64,000 bases of DNA, taken from NCBI RefSeq assembly GCF_042652085.1, contig NZ_JBHSJF010000004.1, forward strand, positions 62,001-126,000, in the 5' to 3' direction. The stretch comes from Flaviflagellibacter deserti (lineage in GTDB: Bacteria; Pseudomonadota; Alphaproteobacteria; Rhizobiales; Methylopilaceae). The first letter of the stretch is position 1, and each line of letters opens with the position of its first letter. The notes under the pieces were generated by a model that saw only the letters and a list, made by a program, of their open reading frames with translations, had not been told where the DNA came from and made no database searches. This document shows, piece after piece, positions 62,494-64,000 of this stretch. Made by a program: the position numbers and the translations under genes.

Positions 62494-63459
62494 ATGACTA
62501 TCACGATTTCCCGCCGGGCTCTCACACTGGGGCTTTCCGGCACGGCACTCGGTGCCTTGGCAGAGACGAACGCTGCCCACGCCGCGGGCTCACCGTCGCC
62601 GACCAGCGTCACGCCCCTCGCTCAGATCAGCATCGGCCGCTTCAGGGTGACGGCGCTGACGGACGGCTATGCGGATATGCCCTACAACTACTTTCCGGGG
62701 CGAACGTCCGAGCAGGTGGAGGCCGCCGCCAAGGCGGAGTCCACGGCGCGACCAAGCGGCGTCCGGTTCTTGTTCAATCAGTATCTCGTCGAGGACGGAT
62801 CAAGGCGTGTTCTGATTGACGCTGGACCCGCCGGAACGCTGGGAAAAACCGGCCGCCTCCTCGAGGCGCTCGCCGCTCTTGGCTTGCAGCCGAACCAGAT
62901 CGACGCGGTGATCGTGACCCACATGCATCAAGATCACATGGGCGGCCTCGTCGAAGGAGGGAAGCGCCGCTTCCCGAATGCGGAAGTCTACGTTGACCGC
63001 CGCGACATCGCTTACTGGACCGATCCCGCAAAGCAGGCCGGCGCGCCCGATTACCTTCAGACCAGCTTTCGCTTGGCGTCCGACCTAGTTCGTCTTTATC
63101 CCAAGCTCCAGGCGACGGAAGGCGACCACGAAATAGCGCGCGGCATCTCGCTCGTGGACCTGACCGGCCACACGCCCGGTCATATCGGTGTGCGGATCGA
63201 GGACGGTTCGCAAAGCCTGATCATGGTCTCGGACATGCTCTTCCCGGTGGTTCACCCGGACATGGGGACGGACGTGAACTTCCTCTTCGAACAAGATCGG
63301 CCGGCCGCCCAGGCGATGCGAGACCGTTTTTTTCCGCGGGCCGCCGAGGAAGGCGCCCTCATTGCTGCGACTCACATGCCGTTCCCCGGGCTTGGCCGGA
63401 TCGTCGCCGATAATGGGCGGCTAGGCTGGTCTGTGGCAGATTGGGCGTATCAAGACTAG
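62494..63459 (+). CDS. Exported MBL-fold metallo-hydrolase
   Basis: A 321-residue metallo-beta-lactamase-fold enzyme. The zinc motif HMHQDH is at residues 143-148, with further ligands in LTGHTPGHIGV and SDMLFP. The N-terminus (TISRRALTLGLSGTALGALA) is a twin-arginine export signal. Similar exported proteins are lactonases or other hydrolases of small molecules, including homoserine-lactone-degrading ones; the substrate cannot be read here. The ATG at 62494 has GGAG 8 bases upstream. It is divergent from a LysR regulator. Confidence 0.88.
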   Translation: MTITISRRALTLGLSGTALGALAETNAAHAAGSPSPTSVTPLAQISIGRFRVTALTDGYADMPYNYFPGRTSEQVEAAAKAESTARPSGVRFLFNQYLVEDGSRRVLIDAGPAGTLGKTGRLLEALAALGLQPNQIDAVIVTHMHQDHMGGLVEGGKRRFPNAEVYVDRRDIAYWTDPAKQAGAPDYLQTSFRLASDLVRLYPKLQATEGDHEIARGISLVDLTGHTPGHIGVRIEDGSQSLIMVSDMLFPVVHPDMGTDVNFLFEQDRPAAQAMRDRFFPRAAEEGALIAATHMPFPGLGRIVADNGRLGWSVADWAYQD

Positions 63460-63614
63460 CTCGGAAGGATCCAGTCCGAGATTGCCGCCTGGCGGGGTAC
63501 CTTGGCCGGCGCTAGATGGGAGGAACTGCGAGGACGGGGGCTCGTTCGCTGGGATCCTCCCTCCAAGTGGCTGGCAGCGCCCGCGTCGGCCCTGCCTCGA
63601 CCGTCTAAAGCAAG

Positions 63615-63644
63615 CCTTCTCTCAAGGGATCGCCTGAGAGAAGG
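63615..63644 (+). terminator. Strong hairpin downstream of the MBL hydrolase
   Basis: CCTTCTCTCA and TGAGAGAAGG form a perfect 10-bp stem with a 10-base loop. It lies about 155 bases after the hydrolase stop. No T-run follows, so it could be a terminator or part of a repeat element. Confidence 0.4.
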
Positions 63645-63678
63645 CCCGCGTAGAAGGTCGGAAGGCTCGAGAGGTCAT

Positions 63679-63696
63679 CCTGCGGCCCGCCGCAGG
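63679..63696. repeat. GC-rich hairpin CCTGCGG/CCGCAGG
   Basis: A 7-bp perfect stem with a 4-base loop. It occurs within sequence that looks like an interspersed element of GC-rich genomes. No function is assigned. Confidence 0.35.
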
Positions 63697-63861
63697 CGAA
63701 GTTGGGCGGCAGCCCGAACCAGACGTTCCGCAGAGCGCCACGAGCTGACGTTCGGCTGCGCGCCAAGAGCGGACGTGCCTCGCCGGGCGTCGGAGTATCC
63801 TTCATTCAGGGCACCGATGCTGGCGCGTGAGATCAGCGGAGGGTAGTTTCAGCCTGAACTG

Positions 63862-64000
63862 ATGACCGATGTTCTGCTTCCTTCCGAGACTGCGACTAAC
63901 GCCGACCGTCTGGTTTCATCGACCCGTCCCGGCCGTGGGCAGCTCCGCATGGCCGCCGCCGTCTCGGCTGTCCTGCTTCTCGCGTTTGTGTCCACTGTTC
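63862..64000 (+). CDS. Start of a membrane protein, 3' truncated by window edge
   Basis: The frame from the ATG at 63862 stays open to the window end (46 codons). It reads MTDVLLPSETATNADRL, then a basic stretch (RPGRGQLR) and the beginning of a membrane helix (MAAAVSAVLLLAFVSTV). The pattern fits the first helix of a multi-pass sensor or transporter. The family cannot be named from this fragment. Confidence 0.5.
   Translation, partial: MTDVLLPSETATNADRLVSSTRPGRGQLRMAAAVSAVLLLAFVSTV

Larger units (their letters stand above)
63460..63861. other. Intergenic region with two strong hairpins
   Basis: No firm gene in 402 bases. The 63605-63805 minus-strand frame has a plausible but unrecognised 66-residue product (WFGLPPNFACGGPQDDL) and could be repetitive DNA. 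Two hairpins are described separately. The promoter of the following gene should lie at the right end. Confidence 0.45.

Overview
The window is GC-rich, densely coded chromosomal DNA from an alphaproteobacterium, most likely of the order Hyphomicrobiales (Rhizobiales). Pointers are the hopanoid-transport RND protein HpnN, a DUF3618/holin-like/Ndi-type stress operon preceded by a sigma-EcfG-like promoter, Pot, Cys and Tct type ABC/TTT transporters, and palindromic interspersed repeats. No rRNA, tRNA, CRISPR array or intact insertion sequence was seen. The genus cannot be named from this sequence alone.

Layout. 1-1.3 kb: the 3' part of an iron(III)-type ABC permease. 1.3-8.3 kb: a polyamine island, with a potFGHI-type uptake operon on the minus strand divergent from a puuA-puuB-like pair that would gamma-glutamylate and oxidise putrescine. 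9.0-15.1 kb: sulfate assimilation, with cysG-cysH followed by sbp-cysTWA, all on the minus strand. 15.2-21.6 kb: a LOG-family nucleotide hydrolase, a lipid-type ABC exporter, a DUF305 metal-binding protein, two SDR oxidoreductases and a divergent LysR regulator. 21.7-26.2 kb: an RND efflux pair. 26.2-29.5 kb: a DUF559 nuclease-like gene between repeats, a LysR regulator and an esterase/ring-cleaving dioxygenase pair resembling the quinone-detoxifying mhqD/mhqO set. 29.6-31.7 kb: a three-gene general-stress operon. 31.8-36.2 kb: a GH13 alpha-glucosidase and HpnN.

36.4-44.7 kb is the most unusual part. Two tightly coupled operons converge and overlap at their 3' ends. The plus operon encodes a CDP-alcohol phosphatidyltransferase, an FkbM methyltransferase, a membrane sulfatase/phosphoglycerol-transferase-like protein and a RibD C-terminal-type reductase. 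The minus operon encodes a cytochrome b561, an alcohol-dehydrogenase-like protein, a degenerate 6-pyruvoyl-tetrahydropterin-synthase-like protein, a GT4 glycosyltransferase and a methyltransferase. I infer that together they may make and decorate an uncharacterised pteridine- or pyrimidine-derived, possibly lipid-linked, molecule.

44.7-64 kb is catabolic and regulatory accessory DNA: a HpaI aldolase with a TctABC importer and a LysR regulator, a periplasmic PaoABC-type molybdenum aldehyde oxidoreductase, a secreted CMD-CMD-cupin fusion with a divergent LysR, a TetR/DUF308 pair with two matching operators, a large hybrid histidine kinase between gene-poor stretches, and a LysR/MBL-fold hydrolase pair. 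The window ends in the first codons of another membrane protein. Several regulator-target pairs show perfect or near-perfect palindromes between the divergent genes, and these are listed separately.
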